From positions 134,994,001 to 135,058,000 of the forward strand of contig NC_064820.1 of NCBI RefSeq assembly GCF_024166365.1: DNA of 64,000 nt. Direction: 5' to 3'. The position numbers and the translations under genes were made by a program. This stretch comes from Elephas maximus indicus (Eukaryota; Chordata; Mammalia; Proboscidea; Elephantidae). The notes beneath the pieces were generated by a model that saw only the letters and a list, made by a program, of their open reading frames with translations, made no database searches and was not told where the DNA came from. Below are positions 34,097 through 46,131 of the stretch, piece by piece. Each line of letters starts with the position of its first letter. The first letter of the stretch is position 1.

Positions 34097-34420
34097 CTGT
34101 TGTTGTTAGTTGGCCCCCAACTCGTGGCCACCCTATATACAATGGAATGAAATGCTGCCCAGAACTGTGCCATCCCCATGATTGATTGTGGATTGGACCT
34201 TTGTGAGTCATAGGGTTTCATTTGCTGATTTTCAAGAAGTAGATCACCAAGCCTTTCTTCCTAGTTTGTCTTAGTTTGGAAGCTCTGCTGAAACTTGTTC
34301 AGCATCATAGTAACACACACAAGATTTCTCTGGCTGGTGGGTGGTGGCTGTGCATAAGGTGCATTGTTCAGGAATTTCCCGTGTGAAAGACAGGAATTCT
34401 GTCACTGAACCACCAATGTC
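34097..34420 (-). mobile_element. Composite SINE: tRNA-Gly-like head, RTE body and tail
   Basis: Read on the minus strand it opens 'attggtggttcagtgacaga', the 5' half of tRNA-Gly with its A box. It passes through the 5' RTE body text ('gagcttccaaactaag') and ends in RTE-like 3' sequence and (AAC)n at 34097-34110. The full structure is visible although diverged. Confidence 0.75.
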
Positions 34421-34690
34421 TACCTCATTAAGGGCCCAGAAGATGTTAACTCATTTGCTCTAAAGTGTAAAGTCCCGTGTGCATTGAGGACCTCTGCCCC
34501 AGTGTCCTGTTGCCCTCTGGCAATACTGGAAGGCTAAGGAGTTCTGTAGCGATATGTAATGTACCTGAGGTACTAAGAGGTAGACACAAAGTGTAATGGT
34601 TCTGAAGTCAGCAAACTTGGGTTTGAATCCAAGGTCTATCTCTTGTTAGCTGTGGAAACTTAGGCAAGTTGCTTATCATCTCTAGCTTCA

Positions 34691-34802
34691 GTTTGAATCC
34701 ACCAGCCGCTCCTTGGAAACCCTATGGGACAGTTTTCCTCTGTCCTACAGGGTCGCTATGAGTTGGAAATCAACTCAGTGGGAACGGGTTTGGTTTTTTT
34801 TT
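34691..34802 (+). mobile_element. AfroSINE, 5' truncated
   Basis: Begins inside the head at the B-box 'gtttgaatccaccagccgc' and runs through the 3' tail. Diverged duplication agcttcagttt / agctttggtag inside the MIR. Confidence 0.88.
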
Positions 34803-34861
34803 AGCTTTGGTAGTTACATTTGTAAATGAAGCTAATAATAAAAAAAAAATAGTACCTGTAT

Positions 34862-35362
34862 ATTAGTCAAGATTCTTAATTTCAGCAACAGACACCAACT
34901 CTGGCTAACATAAACCAAAAAGGTATGTGTTCAGGGTATAGAGTACTCATAGGCTCCCCTGGATGCACAGCCAAGAGCCATGTCCAAAATCATGCCTCAA
35001 ACTGGTCTCGTGGAGATGCCACTGCTAACACCAGTGCTCATACCACTGGCTGCTGCTACTGCTGAGGCCACTTCCACTGCCCGAATCTGGATATGGCTAC
35101 CTTGACCAGAAAAGTCTCCAGGAAATCCCCTGCTTCTTTGTGTCATTAGCTCTCTGGTCCAAGTTCAGAACAGGTACATCTGACTGACAGAGCCCAAGTT
35201 CATTTGTCTGTGCCCTAGCTGCAAGGGAGGGTGGGGAATTAAGTGTTCAGCTTCTGTAAAGGGAGGCAGTGAGTCTCTGCTTCCACCCAACTCAGGATGA
35301 GAAACACTCCAAGAGAACAGGAGCCCAGATGCTGGCTGGCCACAAAGACTGTCCACTCCACC
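34862..35362. repeat. Unassigned insertion inside a MIR
   Basis: About 500 bp opening 'tattagtcaagattcttaat' and separating two MIR segments. It looks like an old interspersed element, but I cannot name it. No terminal repeats or open frame are convincing. Confidence 0.4.
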
Positions 35363-35960
35363 AGTGTCAAAGACTATTGTGAGGATAAAATGAGCTTGCG
35401 ATTCTGAAGTGCTCAGCCCAGTGTGTGCCAGTGTGCAGGACTTTAGTCCTCAGCTGGGAGGCTTAATGACAGAATATGGAGGATGTGAGAGCATTTTTGG
35501 AAGACCAAAGGAGCATATTCTGACCGATAAGTGGAGCGGATATGCTAGAAAAGCTCTTCTTGTGTTCCTATCATCCAACTTCACAAATGTTTCCAGAGAG
35601 TTTGTGAAAATTCACACGTAAAACATGAAGAACTTGAAAAAAATTGAACCAATGTAAGGTTAGGAAAGAAGGGGTGGGGGGAGGGGGAGGAACAATTCTG
35701 TATTTGGCTTCCTGTTGGAGTGAACTCAGATATGACTGAGTGAATGGAGAACAGTCATGTTTCCATTGTTTCCAAGCTGTCAGCTAGACATGAGGACATG
35801 GCATTTCTGAACACAAGAAAGAGTTATTTTTGAAACACAACTTAGAAGATTTTTATGGAGATACTTTTAGTAGGAATGTAGAAACAATGTAAATGCTTCT
35901 TTGGTGAAATAATTGAATTCAGAAGAAAAGACACTTCTTCCCAAACACGTTTCTTCCTAC

Positions 35961-36170
35961 CAAAAATCCAAACCCATTGCCGTTGAGTTGAATCCGACTC
36001 ATAACGACCCTATAGGGTGAGCAGAGCTGCCTCACAGGGTCTCCGAGGCTGTGATCTTTAGAGAAGCAGACTGCCACATCTTTCTCCCACAGAGCACCTG
36101 ATGGGTTGGAACCACCAACCTTTCAGTTAACATCTGAGTGCTTAATTAACCACTGTGCCACCATGACTCC
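35961..36170 (-). mobile_element. AfroSINE, long subtype
   Basis: Antisense, with 'gaagcagactgccacatctt' in the middle. Full length, head 'gtgccaccatgactcc'. Confidence 0.9.
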
Positions 36171-37215
36171 TTTTTATTCCTGCAAGTAAGCTTAAATACA
36201 TACTTCTTAATAACTTCTTCAAATGCTTTTCTATGTCATAATGAGGAGACAGAATGAGCTGGTAAACACAGGTGACTTGAAGACACAGTCACTGATCACG
36301 TGGATTTTTGCAATTTTTATTAAAATTTTTCCTGCCTAGATATATCTCTTCAACTCTGGCTTCGTTTCTTACAAACTCTGGGGCTGGGATTTATTAGACT
36401 ATGAACAGGTTTGAAGGAGAGTTCTATTTTCTTGCTAGTTCTCCCAAAAGCTGGTGCAGGCTCATGCTGCCCAAGAGGAAAGCTCAGGAAATGTTATTTA
36501 CTGTGAGCAGCCTGTGTGCATGTGTTGGTGAGCTCCGGCAAGCACACTGCTCCCTGGAGCAAGTTGAGTACCTCACGTTCTCATGCTGGGAGAGTGATCG
36601 TTATTAAACAATATTTATTAAATATGGTGCTGGGGCTATGTAAGTAAGTCGACCAGTCGAAGTCCATGCCCTTGGGGAGCTTACAATATCAAAAGGGAAA
36701 TTTTTCAGAGCCTGAAGGTACTTTTGTGAGGTCCGGCAGTAAAAGCTTTCATTCACCTCAGGGCCAGGCCTTTTCTCTCAGCCAGTGGTGACTCAGTCTG
36801 GCTTTCCAGGCTATCCTTTAAACCCCTTTAGAGGCAGCTAAACCTCGGCTCATGTAAAAGGCCCATTATTGAGAGAATTCCCTGAAAATTTCTGTGTTAA
36901 ATGACTCCTTACTTGAGAACCTCCACAAGTTCAGTCACTTCTCTTCACGAAACCCATTGAGCCCTGAGCAGATTACAAAGGTGAATGTCACATGGTCTTT
37001 TCTGTCCAAAAGCTTACTGGAGATCCAGTGGGGGCCACGGCATGTCCAGTTACCCTGGATTATGGTAGGCTGGTACAGCAGCTATAACACAGCTTCTGTA
37101 ACACACACTCTACTGTATATAACATAGGACATGTTACTGTGTCACAGCAAATGGGAATATGAGAGGGAAAAATGTTCACTCTGACTTGTGAGGTCAGAGG
37201 ATTCAACGAAGAGAT
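36171..37215. other. Mostly unassigned, with an L2-like stretch
   Basis: At 36605-36705, 'caatatttattaaatatggt' and 'tgcccttggggagcttacaa' resemble L2. The rest shows no assignable family and no convincing exon. Confidence 0.4.
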
Positions 37216-37217
37216 CT

Positions 37218-37409
37218 AGTTGTTGTGACATCAACTCCAAATCATGGTGACCCCATGCGTGTCAGAGTAGAACTGTGCTCCACAGGATTTTTGTGGCTGA
37301 TTTTTCAGAAGTTAATCCTTTTTTCTGAGGCACCTCTGGGTGGACTCAATACTCGAACATTTCCATTAGCAGCTGATTGCATTAATTGTTTGCACCATCC
37401 AGGGACTCC
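37218..37409 (-). mobile_element. AfroSINE variant, antisense
   Basis: Same subfamily as 16411-16607 ('gaccccatgcgtgtcagagt', then 'gtgctccacagg'). Head 'caccatccagggactcc'. Confidence 0.8.
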
Positions 37410-37437
37410 CTTAAGGAAGACACGTCATTTAAAATAC

Positions 37438-37462
37438 ATTTGTGTGTGTGTGTGTGTGCGTG
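37438..37462. repeat. (TG)n microsatellite at an L1 3' end
   Basis: tgtgtg repeats sit where the poly(A)/poly(T) tail of the antisense L1 should be. Confidence 0.85.
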
Positions 37463-38559
37463 CTTTAAGTGAAAGTTTCCCGCTCAAGGTAGTTTCCCAT
37501 ACAAAAATTCATACACACATTGTTGTATGACCCTAGATGCTTTCCCTAAAATGTGACAGCACACTCCTCCTTTCCACCCTGTATTTATCGTGTTCATTCA
37601 GCCAGCTCCTGCCCTCTCTGCCTTCTCATCTCACCTCTGGACAGGAGCTGCCCATTTAGTCTCATGTATCTACTTGAGCTAAGAAGCACACTCTTCACAA
37701 GTTTCATTTTATGTCTTATTGTGCAGTCTAATCTTTGTCTGAAGAGTTGGCTTTGGGAATGGTTTTAGTTTTGGGCTAACGGAGAGTCCAGGGGCCATGT
37801 CTTCCAGGGTTCCTCCAGTCTCAGTCAGACCATTAAATCTGTTGTTTTTTACTAGAATTTGAGCTGTGCACCCTACTTTTCTCCTGCTCTGTCAGGGACT
37901 CTCTGTTGTGTTCCCTGTCAGTGTGGTCATCGGTGGTAGCCAGGCACCATCTAGTTCTTCTGGTCTCAGGCTGATGGAATGTCTGGTTTATGTTGCCCTT
38001 TGGTCTCTTGGGTTCATATTTTCATTGTGTCATGGTAATCTACATTCTCCTTTGCTCCAAGTGGGTTGGGACCAATTGATGCATCTTAGATGACCTCTTG
38101 CTAGCTTTTAAGACCCCAGATGCCACTCACCAAAGTGGTATGCAGAACATTTTCTTAATAAACTTTGTCATGCCAATTGACCTAGATGTCCCCTGAAACC
38201 ATGGTCCCCAGACCCCCACATCTGTTACTCTGTCTCTCCAAGTGTTTGGTTGTACTCAGGAAATTTCTTAGCTTTTGGTTAAGTCCAGTTGTGCTGACTT
38301 CCCCTGTATTGTGTGCTGTCCTTCCCTTCACCTAAGATAATTCTTGTCTAATACCTATTTAGTGAATCCCCCTCTTCCTCCCTCCCCACCCTCATAACCA
38401 AAAAAGAATGTTTTCTTCTGTGTTTAAATCTTTTCTTGAGTTCTTATAATAGTAGTCTCATACAATATTCATCCTTTTGCAGCTGACTAATTTCACTATT
38501 TAATGCCTTCCAGATTCCTCCATGTTGTGAGATGGTTCACAAATTTGTCATAGTTCTTT

Positions 38560-41493
38560 ATTGTTGTGTAGTATTCCATTGTGTGTATATACCATAATTT
38601 GTTTATCCATTCATCTGTTGGTGGGCACCTAGGTTGTTTCCATCTTTTTGCTATAGTGAACAGTGCTGCAATAAATGTGGGTATGCATATATCTATTCCT
38701 GTGAGGGTTCTTATTTCTCTAGGATATATTCCAAGAAGTGGGATTGCTGGATTATATGGTACTTCTAGATTTTTAAGGTAGCATCAACTTGATTTTCAAA
38801 GTTGTTGTACCATTTTACATTCCCATCAGGGGTGTACAAGTGTCGCAGTCTCTCCACAGCCTCTCCAACATGTATTATTTTGTGTTTTTTGGGATTAATG
38901 CTAGCCTCGTTGGGGTGAGATTGTATCTCATTGTAAATTTGGTTTGCAATTCTCTTACCTCATGATCGGGAGCATTTCTTCATGTATCTGTTAGCTACCT
39001 GAATGTCTTCTTTGGTGAAATGCCTGTTCATATCCTTTGCCCATTTTTAATTGGGTTATTTGTCTTTTTGTTGTTGAGGTTTCATAGTATATTGTAGATT
39101 TTGGAGATTAGACGCTGATCGGATTTGTTGTAGCCAAAATTTTTTTCCCAGTCTGTAGATTGTCTTTTTATTCTTTTGGTGAAATCTTTTGATGAGCATA
39201 AGTTTTTGATTTTTAGGAGCTCCCAGTTATTTGGTTTCTCTTCTGGTGTTTGTGCATTGTTAGTGAAGTTTTGTATTCTGTTTATATCATGTATTAGGAC
39301 TCCTATCATTATGCCTATTTTTTCTTCCATGACGTTTATTGTTTTAGATTTATGTCTTTGATCCATTTTGAGTTAATTTTTGTGCATGGTGTGAGGTATG
39401 GGTCTTGTTTCATTTTTTTGCAGATGGATATCCAGTTATGCCAGCACCACTTGTTAGAGAGATTGTCTTTTCTCCAATTCATGGACTTTGGGCCTTTGTC
39501 AAATATCAGCTGCTCATAGGTGGATGAATTTATGTCTGGATTCTCAATTCTGTCCCACTGGTCTGTGTATCTGTTGTCGTACCAGTACCAGGCTGTTTTG
39601 ACTATCGTGGAGGTATAATAAGTTCTAAAATCAGTAGTGTGAGGCCTCCCAATTTGTTCTTCTTCTTCAGTAATGCTTCACTTATCCTGGGCCTCTTCCT
39701 CTTCCATATGAAGTTGGTGATTTGTTTCTCCATCTCATTAAAAAATGCCATTGGAACTTGAATCGGAATTGCATTGTATCTGTAGATTGCTTTGGGTAGA
39801 ATAGACATTTTCACAGTGTTGAGTCTTCCTATGCACGAACAAGGTATGTTTTTCCACTTACGTAGGTCTCCTTTGGATTCTTGCAGTAGTGTCTTGTAGT
39901 TTTCTTTACATAGGTTTTTCACATCTCTTATTAGATTTATTCCTAAGTATTTTATCTTCTTAGGGGCTATTGTAAATGGTATTGATTTGATGATTTCCTC
40001 TTCGAAGTTTTCTTTGTTGGTGTAGAGGAATCCAACTGATTGTGTATGTTTATCTTGTATCGTGATACTTTGCTGAAATCTTCTATTAGTTCCAGTAGTT
40101 TTCTTTGGGATTTTCTGTGTAAAAGATCATATCATATGCAAATAGAGATACTTTTACTTCTTCCTTACCAATTTGGTTGCCCTCTATTTCTTTTTCTAGC
40201 CTAATTGCTCTGGCTAGGACCTCCAGCACAATGTTGAATAAGAGTGGTGATAAAGGGGATTCTTGTCTGGTTCCCGTTCTCAAAGGGAATGCTTTCAGGC
40301 TCTCTCCATTTAGGATAACGTTAGCTATTGGCTTTGTGTAAATGCCCTTTATTATGTTGAGGAATTTCCCTTCTATTCCTATTTTGCTGAGACTTTTTAT
40401 CATGAACAGGTGCTGGATTTTGTCAAATGCCTTTTCTGTGTCAATTGATAAGATCATGTGGTTCTTATCTTTTGTTTTATTTGTGTGATGGATTACATTG
40501 ATTGTTTTTCTAATGTTGAGCTATCCTTGCATACCTGGTGTCATGGATTGAATTGTGTCCCCCCAAAATATCTGTCACCTTGACTAGGTCATGCTTCCCT
40601 TGTATGATTGTGTAATTGTCTACCATTTTATCTTCTGATGTGATTTCCCTATGTGTTGTAAATCATATCACTATGATGTAATAAGATGGGTTAGTGGCAG
40701 TTATATTGATGATGTCTACAAGATTAGATAGTGTCAATCTCTTCTGAGATATAAAAGAGAAAAGTAAGCAGAGAGACATGGGGACCTCATATCACCAAGA
40801 AAACAGTGCCAAGAGGACCTTAGGTTCCTGCGCTGAGATTCTCCCAGACCAAGGGAAGACTGATGCATCACAAGAACCTTCCCCCATAGCTGACAGAGAG
40901 AGAAAGCCTTCCCCTGGAGCTGATGCCCTGAATTTGGGCTTGTAACCTACTCGACTCTGAGAGAATAAACTTCTCTTTGTTAAAGCCATCCACTTGTGGT
41001 ATTTCTGTTATAAAATATATAGCAGTACCAAATAACTAAGACACCTGGTATGAATCCCACTTGGTCATGCTGAATTATTTTTTTGATATGTTGCTGAATT
41101 CTATTGGCTAGAATTTTGTTGAGGATTTTTGCGTCTATGTTTATAATGGACATTGGTCTGTAGTTTTTTTCTTTTTCGTGTCTTTACCTGGTTTTGGTAT
41201 CAGGGTTATACTGGCTTCATAGAATGACTTCAGAAGTATTGCATCCTTTTCTATGCTCTGAAATACCTGTAGTAGTAGTGGTGTTAACTTTTCTCTGAAA
41301 GTTTGGTAGAGTTCTCCAGTGAAGCCGTCAGAGCCAGGGCTTTTTGGGGGGGTGGGCAGGGGGAGCTTTTAATTACCTTTTCAATCTCTTCTTTTGTTAT
41401 AGGTTTATTTAGTTGTTCTACCTCTGTTTGTGTTAGTTTAGGTAGGCAGTGTGTTCCTCGAAATTTGTCCGTTTCCTCTAGGTTGAAATGCAT
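38560..41493 (-). pseudogene. L1 ORF2 remnant (reverse transcriptase to C-terminus), antisense
   Basis: Open pieces on the minus strand: 41493-41284 (EEIEKVIK region), 40457-40086 (RT, with [13 protein letters not shown] and [13 protein letters not shown]; the active-site box reads FAYD rather than FADD), 39922-39602 ([19 protein letters not shown]) and 39366-39082. They are out of register and split by the LTR. Older and more decayed than the copy at 25733-29599. Confidence 0.9.
40539..41043 (+). mobile_element. Solo LTR (MaLR/ERVL-like), clean ends
   Basis: A 505-bp element, TG...CA, with a perfect 5-bp duplication cctgg at 40534-40538 and 41044-41048. It contains a TATA-like 'gagatataaaagag' at about 40746 and AATAAA at about 40964. 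It interrupts L1 ORF2. A second member of the family lies at 42551-44253. Confidence 0.9.
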
Positions 41494-41495
41494 CT

Positions 41496-42371
41496 AGAAG
41501 TTAGGTTTTGATGGGCAAAGAACAGGGGGCAGGCATTGTAAACTTTTAGATAGGTCCTGGAGGAGTTGGGGGAGAAGATGAATTTGTTTGTAGTGTCAGG
41601 TTTTTGAAATATTCCTCCCCACAAGAAGTTTAGTTTATCTACTTTGAAAATTCTTGAATCTATAGGGTGGCCATGAGTCAGAATTGACTTGACTGCAATG
41701 GGTTTTTGTTTTCAATAGACTGGAAACAGAATTGGGACATTCCTCAAGGGTCTAGGGGCTTGTTCTCCTTCATTCTGCTGCTACTGCTTACTCCCTGTTT
41801 CAGCTGGGAGGAAGATCTACCCCAGGGCACAAGAATCACAAGGTAAAGGAATGGCCATAACCCAAACTTTGGTGATGCCACCAGACAAAACCCTGAGATT
41901 GTTCAGATTCTAGATCACGGTCAGATGATGAAAAATAAGGCATTCTCATACATTTTTAAATACATGTAATCATTTACTCCCACGCTGGGAGTCAACTAAG
42001 ATGCCCCTACGGACATTTTATCCACTAGGTGTTTGGCTGTGGCATTGATAGGGAAAGTTCCCAGTCAGACTCAAAATTTAGAGGTTAAAGGGACCTTAAG
42101 GGGTTGTATCTTCCAGTTCCCTGCCTTTAGTCTGGAGAACACATAAGCCATAAAACAGAGACAGTTGTATCCTACTCAGAGAGTTTCCTGGGGAGATAGG
42201 GTTTAGATACCAATGCGTCTAGCCTGATATTGGACACTTTTCTCTCTTGAGCCTCTCCTACTCCATGCTACATCCTTTTTTCTTCCCAGTGATTTTAGGT
42301 CACACATCCCATGGCAGCTCTGAGAGGCACTTGCCTGTTCTTCCACTTGAGGTTGCCACAGTTATCAGGGG
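41496..42371. other. Unassigned, with an AfroSINE remnant
   Basis: A 3' AfroSINE stub lies at 41655-41713. The remainder is not assignable and has no clear exon. Confidence 0.4.
41655..41713 (+). mobile_element. AfroSINE 3' stub
   Basis: Only the last 55 or so bases: 'tctatagggtggccatgagt', then 'actgcaatgggtttttg'. Confidence 0.8.
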
Positions 42372-42514
42372 GAAAAAAAGTTGCCATTGGGTTGATTCTG
42401 ACCCATAGCTACCCTATAGGACAGAGCAGAGCTGCCCCAAGGAATGGCTGGTGGATTCAAACTGCCAACTTTTTAGTTAGCAGCCAAATGCTTAACCAGT
42501 GCCACCAGGGCCCC
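42372..42514 (-). mobile_element. AfroSINE, short subtype
   Basis: Lacks part of the middle (directly 'ctgccccaaggaatggc'). Flanks share atcagggg(g)a at about 42364 and 42517. Confidence 0.9.
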
Positions 42515-42550
42515 ATAATCAGGGGAAAAGATGACCTTATCAAGGATCAT

Positions 42551-44253
42551 TGTCTTTGTTATCTGGTACTGCTATAACAGAAATACTACAAGTGCACAAC
42601 TTGCACAAACAGAAATTTATTTATTTATTTATAATAATTTTTATTGAGCTTTAAGTGAACGTTTACAAATCAAGTCAGTCTGTCACATATAAGCTTATAT
42701 ACACCTTACTTCATACTCCCACTTATTCTTCCCCTAATGAGTCAGCCCTTCCAGTCTCTCCTTTCGTGATAATTTTGCCAGTTTCTAACCCTCTCTACCC
42801 TCCTATCTCCCCTCCAGACAGGAGATGCCAACACAGTCTCAAGTGTCCACCTGATACAAGTAGCTCACTCTTCATCAGCATCTTTCTCCTACCCTTCCAT
42901 GTCTGATGAGTTGCCTTCGGGAATGGTTCCTATCCTGGGCCAACAGAAGGTTTGGGGACCATGACCCCTGGGATTCCTCTAGTCTTAGTCAGACCATTAA
43001 GTCTGGTCTTTTTATGAGAATTTGGAGTCTGCAACCCACTGATCTCCTGCTCCCTCAGGGGTTCTCTGTTGTGCTCCCTGTCAGGGCAGTCATCGGTTGT
43101 GGCCGGGCACCATCTAGTTCTTCTGGTCTCAGGATGATGTAAGTCTCTGGTTCATGTGGCCCTTTCTGTCTCTTGGGCTCATAGTTATCGTGTGACCTTG
43201 GTGTTCTTCATTCTCCTTTGATCCAGGTGGGTTGAGACCAATTGATGCATCTTAGATGGCTGCTTGTTAGCATTTAAGACCCCAGACACCACGTTTCAAA
43301 GTGGGATGCAGAATGTTTTCATAATAGAATTATTTTGCCAGTTGTCTTAAAAGTCCCCTTAAGCCATAGTCCCCAAAGCCCCGCCCTTGCTCCGCTGACC
43401 TTTGAAGCATTCAGTTTATCCCAGAAACTTCTTTGCTTTTGGTCCAGTCCAGTTGAGCTGACCTTCCGTGTATTGAGTATTGTCCTTCCCTTCACCTAAA
43501 GTAGTTCTTATCTACTAACTAATCAGTAAATAACCCTCTCCCACCTTCCCTCCCTCCCCCTCCTCGTAACCACAAAAGTATGTGTTCTTCTCAGTTTATA
43601 CTATTTCTCAAGATCTTATAATAGTGGTCTTATACAATATTTGTCCTTTTGCCTCTGACTAATTTCACTCAGCATAATGCCTTCCAGGTTCCTCCATGTT
43701 ATGAAATGTTTCACAGGTTCATCACTGTTCTTTATCGATACGTAGTATTCCATTGTGTGAATATACCACAATTTATTTAACCATTCATCTGTTGATGGAC
43801 ACCTTGGTTGCTTCCAGCTTTTCGGTATTGTAAACAGAGCCGCAATAAACATGGGTGTGCATATATCTGTTCATGACAATGCTCTTAACAAACAGAAATT
43901 TATTGCCTCACAGTTTAGGGGGACAAAAGTCCAAACTCAAGGCGTGAGTTCTGGGGGAAGGCTTTCTTTCTCTGTTGGCTGTGGGGGAAGGTCCTTGTCC
44001 TTTCAGCTTCTGTTTCTTAGTTCTTTTGGAGATTTCCATTTGGCCTGGCATCTATCTTCTCCCAACTGTGCTTCCTTGCTTAACCTGCTCTTTTTATATC
44101 TCCAAAAGACATTGACTCAAGAGACACCCTACACTAATACTGCCTCATGAATGTAGCAAAGAAAACCTATTCCCAAATGGGATTATAGCCACAGGCATAG
44201 GGGTTCAGGATTTACAACACCTGTTTTCGGGAGACACATTTCAATCCATACCA
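42551..44253 (-). mobile_element. Solo LTR (same family as 40539), split by L1
   Basis: Left piece 42551-42621 and right piece 43888-44253. The ends are TG at 42551 and CA at 44253, with flanks atcat / gtcat as a decayed 5-bp duplication. Joined conceptually, the parts match the order of the 40539-41043 LTR: TATA-like 'gatataaaaag' on the minus strand near 44097, and AATAAA at the L1 insertion site. Confidence 0.88.
42622..43887 (-). mobile_element. L1 3' end insertion, 5' truncated, antisense
   Basis: About 1.27 kb: 3'UTR from 42640 plus the last ~90 codons of ORF2 (43852-43616 on the minus strand, containing WYIHTMEYYVSIKN). 17-bp duplication acaaacagaaatttatt at 42605-42621 and 43888-43904. 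The duplicated target contains the LTR's AATAAA. Confidence 0.95.
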
Positions 44254-44341
44254 GTCATCTTCTCAAGAGACAAAGCATCACTTTGCACCAAATTCCTATT
44301 TAGTTATATCCTGCAACTTCCTCTACCTATGGTGGTCTTAG

Positions 44342-44519
44342 GAGCCCTGGTGGCACAGTGGTTAAAAGCACTCGGCTGCTAACTAAAAGGTTGGCAGTTC
44401 CAACCCACCAGCCACTCAGAGGAAGAAAGATAAGGCAGCCTGCTTCTGTAAAGATTTACATCCTCGGAAACCCTATGGGACGCTATGAGTCAGAATTGAC
44501 TCGATGGCAGTGGGTTTGG
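44342..44519 (+). mobile_element. AfroSINE, long subtype
   Basis: Head 'gagccctggtggcacagtgg', middle 'taaggcagcctgcttctgta'. A short deletion removes the 'cagttctactctgtcc' block. 13-bp duplication tatggtggtctta / tatggtgatctta at 44328-44340 and 44520-44532. Confidence 0.95.
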
Positions 44520-44533
44520 TATGGTGATCTTAA

Positions 44534-46116
44534 ATGAAAGCACATGATCATAAAATTTTCCTATCAAAAGCAAATAAGCAAAAGGCAAAGATGCCTTAGT
44601 CCAAAGGATTTCACAACTTCACATAGAAAACCAGCCAAGTTAGAAAGAAAACATTTCAGCTACTTAAAACGAGAGCTCTAACGTGAGCAGCCAAGTCTGG
44701 GAAGGACTCATCCTTTACATGGATAAATTAATTGAGATTGTCCCTGACTTTACTGGAAACTTGCTGTCTTCCCATTTGCCTCTACATCTTAATCACTGTG
44801 ATTCACGGGTCTTTTTTAATATGGCCACTTATTAAAAGCAGCATGTGTTTGGATTACATTTGTGTGTTATTTAGAAAAAATGGAATTGCGTTGTTATAAA
44901 TGGGATTCCTTTTAAAGGCTGACAACTTGTACACTGTGATCCCATTTTCTCATCTACATAATGGGAATAATTCTAAAGATTTTATGACTTTAAGCGAGGA
45001 ATGGTACAGAAACTGCATGGAAATTATCTGGCTAATAATAAGTAGGACTTGGGGCTTTGTTGCTATCATTGTTATGGTCTTTATTATAATTATTCTGGCT
45101 CAGCCTGTTTCTCCAACCTATACATTAGACACTAGATGAAATAACCCAGATAGGAAATTCTCCATCAGTTAATGTGGAATTCAGTCTCATTACCCCAGAT
45201 TCAAATGACCAGCAAGATTTTTCTTCTGTCGAAAAGTAAATGTGTATATGTTATTTCATCCCAGACAGTTGGAATAGAAGGAGTGGGTCTGCAATTATTT
45301 TTATTTTATTACTTTTTTACTCTTTAACTTTACAAATAAATAACAGTTTATGGCAGATGAGTAATCAAAAGTGTTATTAATGGTAGGAGTCAAATGCCTA
45401 CAATGGGTGGTGGAAGAAAACATTAGACTAAGCTGACTCTTTTTTTTGAAAAATAAGGAATTTTCTCTTCATTGTAAACATTACATATTTACTATAGGAA
45501 AGCAGAAGGGGAAACCATCTGTAATTCAATCACCAAAGAGTATAGTTACAATGATTATAAACTTGTGTCATGGTTATCGGTTTGTGAATGTTTGTGATCA
45601 TGCTATATTTATAATCTTGCATTGTAATTTAACATTACAACACGAAAACTTTCCATGCCTTCATTAATTCGTCATAAACACTATTTTAAATGGAAGTATA
45701 ATATTGCATTAAGAGAATGATTTACTTAAAGGTATTAGGTCATTTTACTCATTAAAATAAAATGACTTTGAACCTTACTGTGCAGGTAGCTTTTTCCATC
45801 TTTAGGATTAATTTCCATTGGCTAAATTTTCAGATGTGAGAGTAAAATGCTGGTGCCTTTTTCATATTTATTTGCAAACCTATTTAAAGTCCATAATTAT
45901 TTTTAATTAAGTAGAATCTTTTTTCCCCGCCATGGGGCGCACTCACTCATCTATAGTAAGAGGCAAAATGATCACAAGGCTGCAATACATAATGTCACAA
46001 TTTCAGAGGAATCCCTTATGTTTCTATTTTTACAGGTATTACAGATTAATATGATCGCACTGTTCTTTTTCAAATACAGCATTAGTTTTCAGTTTTGGAA
46101 GGATTTGAGGCTACAT
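44534..46116. other. Repeat-poor interval with one old L1-like stretch
   Basis: About 45440-45760 resembles a decayed L1 3' region ('aatcaccaaagagtatagtt', 'acattacaacacgaaaactt'). The rest, AT-rich and without assignable repeats, may be unique sequence. Confidence 0.4.
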
Positions 46117-46131
46117 CTAGTATTTAGTGTG

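Larger units (their letters stand above)
34590..35425 (+). repeat. MIR split twice
   Basis: MIR head and core at 34590-34690 ('gaagtcagcaaacttgggtt', 'ggcaagttgcttatcatctc'), continuing at 34803-34860 after an AfroSINE. The 3' part is at 35366-35425 ('tgaggataaaatgagcttgc') after an insert of about 500 bp. Confidence 0.65.
37463..41495 (-). mobile_element. Antisense L1, 5' truncated, with LTR insertion
   Basis: From the left: 3'UTR (37463-38500), the ORF2 C-terminal region, then RT to 41495. The 3'UTR subtype resembles 50138-50595 more than 10791-11548. A solo LTR occupies 40539-41043. Truncation falls in ORF2 just after the endonuclease, so no EN, ORF1 or promoter remains. Confidence 0.93.
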
